DNA from: an uncultured Campylobacter sp.
GTDB taxonomy: Bacteria; Campylobacterota; Campylobacteria; Campylobacterales; Campylobacteraceae
Direction of reading: 5' to 3'
NCBI RefSeq assembly: GCF_937997465.1
Contig: NZ_CALKTQ010000095.1
Span: 1-5,866 of the forward strand
DNA: 5,866 nt
Shown: positions 5,155 to 5,866 of the stretch, one piece after another
Position numbering within the stretch: position 1 is the first letter of the stretch
Layout: each line of letters opens with the position of its first letter
Translations under genes and position numbers: made by a program
The notes under the pieces: generated by a model
Databases searched by the model: none
What the model was told of the DNA's origin: nothing
The model's input: only the letters and a program-made list of their open reading frames with translations

Positions 5155-5866
5155 TTAGCCGATTTTACGGATATTTGCAGGTAGTGCTTGTCTAGCACAT
5201 GTGCCCACTAGCCAGTCGTTTAGGCTAAATTTACCCTTTCGCTTCGGATCTAGCAGGCCTAGTTTGTTGTGATTTACGCCTTTTTCCGCGCTTTCTAGCC
5301 AAAAAGCCGGTTTGCTGTCGATAAAATGCACCCTGGCGCCAAACTCATCGTGTCCAAAACCGTGCTCGAGGCTGATGACGCCGCTAGCGACTCCGTTTGT
5401 TACGAAGGCTTCGCCCGTTTGCGAGCCGTACGGCGTCGTGATCTTGATCTTGTCGCCCGTCTTGATACCCTGCTCGCTTGCGATATCCTCGGCGATCCTT
5501 ACGAAATTTTTTGGATGTATCGCGCGCAGCTTTGGACTAACGATCGTGTAGTAGTGCTGGATGTTTGATTTTCTCGAGCTTACGAGGTATTTCCACTCTG
5601 ATTTTGGGAAAAACTTTTCCAGCGGAGTGCCGTCGCTAGCCACAGGCAGAGCGAGGCTAGGAGTGCCCGGCATGTACTCGCCCGTGATAGAGTGCCTATG
5701 TCCGCCAAGCGGCTCGTAGTAGATCGCAGCAGGCGTGGCGGCCGGGACTTTTACCGTGGTTTTGTCGCCCTTATACGCGCTTTCGTAGCTGTCAAATCTA
5801 CCGCCCTTTGCCAGCACGTGCGCGACTTTTGCTTTTTCCTCGTCTTTTAAAAACGGCTCGAGCTTT
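5155..5866 (-). CDS. ttrA: Molybdopterin oxidoreductase catalytic subunit, C-terminal part (probably tetrathionate reductase TtrA)
   Basis: This is the last 236 residues of a large molybdoenzyme; the frame is open to the right edge, so the start is outside the window and the internal GTG at 5815-5817 is not the start. Members carry a bis-MGD molybdenum cofactor and usually an N-terminal [4Fe-4S] cluster, and reduce sulfur oxyanions at the outer face of the inner membrane. Counting from the first visible codon, residues about 92-185 look like the molybdopterin-dinucleotide-binding C-terminal domain: YLVSSRKSNIQHYYT (93-107), IHPKNFVRIAEDIASEQGIK (116-135), TGDKIKITTPYG (136-147) and ISLEHGFGHDEFGARVHFID (164-183). 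The preceding GGRFDSY and YYEPLGGHRHS and the closing ARQALPANIRKIG fit my recollection of TtrA-type enzymes in the TtrA/ArrA branch. A thiosulfate, polysulfide or arsenate reductase subunit remains possible. The stop is TAA. Partner ttrB and ttrC genes are not in view. Confidence 0.72.
   Translation of the reverse strand, partial: KLEPFLKDEEKAKVAHVLAKGGRFDSYESAYKGDKTTVKVPAATPAAIYYEPLGGHRHSITGEYMPGTPSLALPVASDGTPLEKFFPKSEWKYLVSSRKSNIQHYYTIVSPKLRAIHPKNFVRIAEDIASEQGIKTGDKIKITTPYGSQTGEAFVTNGVASGVISLEHGFGHDEFGARVHFIDSKPAFWLESAEKGVNHNKLGLLDPKRKGKFSLNDWLVGTCARQALPANIRKIG

Noticed and set aside
5312..5568. Plus-strand open frames opposite the molybdoenzyme
   Set aside because: Shadows of a conserved coding region on the other strand.
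1..5866. A novel defence, mobile or CRISPR-like system
   Set aside because: All four full genes and the partial one are chromosomal housekeeping, flagellar, respiratory or membrane genes; no transposase, integrase, phage gene, regularly spaced repeat array or tRNA was seen.

Overview
The window most resembles a mid-GC Campylobacter of the C. showae / C. rectus / C. gracilis type. This is inferred from the gene content (epsilonproteobacterial flgH, a short-form Pta with AckA, a DUF3137 membrane protein and a respiratory molybdoenzyme), from a flagellar sigma-54 promoter of Campylobacter type, and from very heavy use of the word AAATTT. The species is not proven by the sequence.

Layout, left to right. 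Positions 1-419 hold no convincing gene. They contain a GC-rich, hairpin-rich stretch with an imperfect internal direct repeat (about 14-139), then a 99-nt imperfect inverted repeat (295-393). flgH, the flagellar L-ring lipoprotein, lies on the minus strand (420-1121). It diverges from the pta-ackA operon (plus strand, 1184-3768) across a 62-bp gap. That gap carries a well-spaced sigma-54 promoter for flgH on one strand and the ribosome binding site and probable -10 of pta on the other. A 306-bp AAATTT-rich spacer follows, then a two-helix membrane protein of the DUF3137 family (4075-5013). This gene converges on the C-terminal part of a large molybdopterin oxidoreductase, probably tetrathionate reductase TtrA (minus strand, 5155 to past the right edge). 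A hairpin between the two looks like the molybdoenzyme's terminator.

How the genes work together. Pta and AckA convert acetyl-CoA to acetate and ATP through acetyl phosphate (or the reverse for acetate uptake), and their co-translation is clear from a 1-base overlap. FlgH is part of the flagellar basal body and has no metabolic link to them, but the shared promoter region may couple transcription of the two units. The molybdoenzyme would supply anaerobic respiration with a sulfur oxyanion. The DUF3137 protein has no known function.

The genes are ordinary chromosomal ones: no transposase, phage gene, CRISPR array or defence system is visible. The points worth a second look are the overlapping flgH/pta control region, the two unusual repeat structures at the left end, and the dense intergenic AAATTT clusters.
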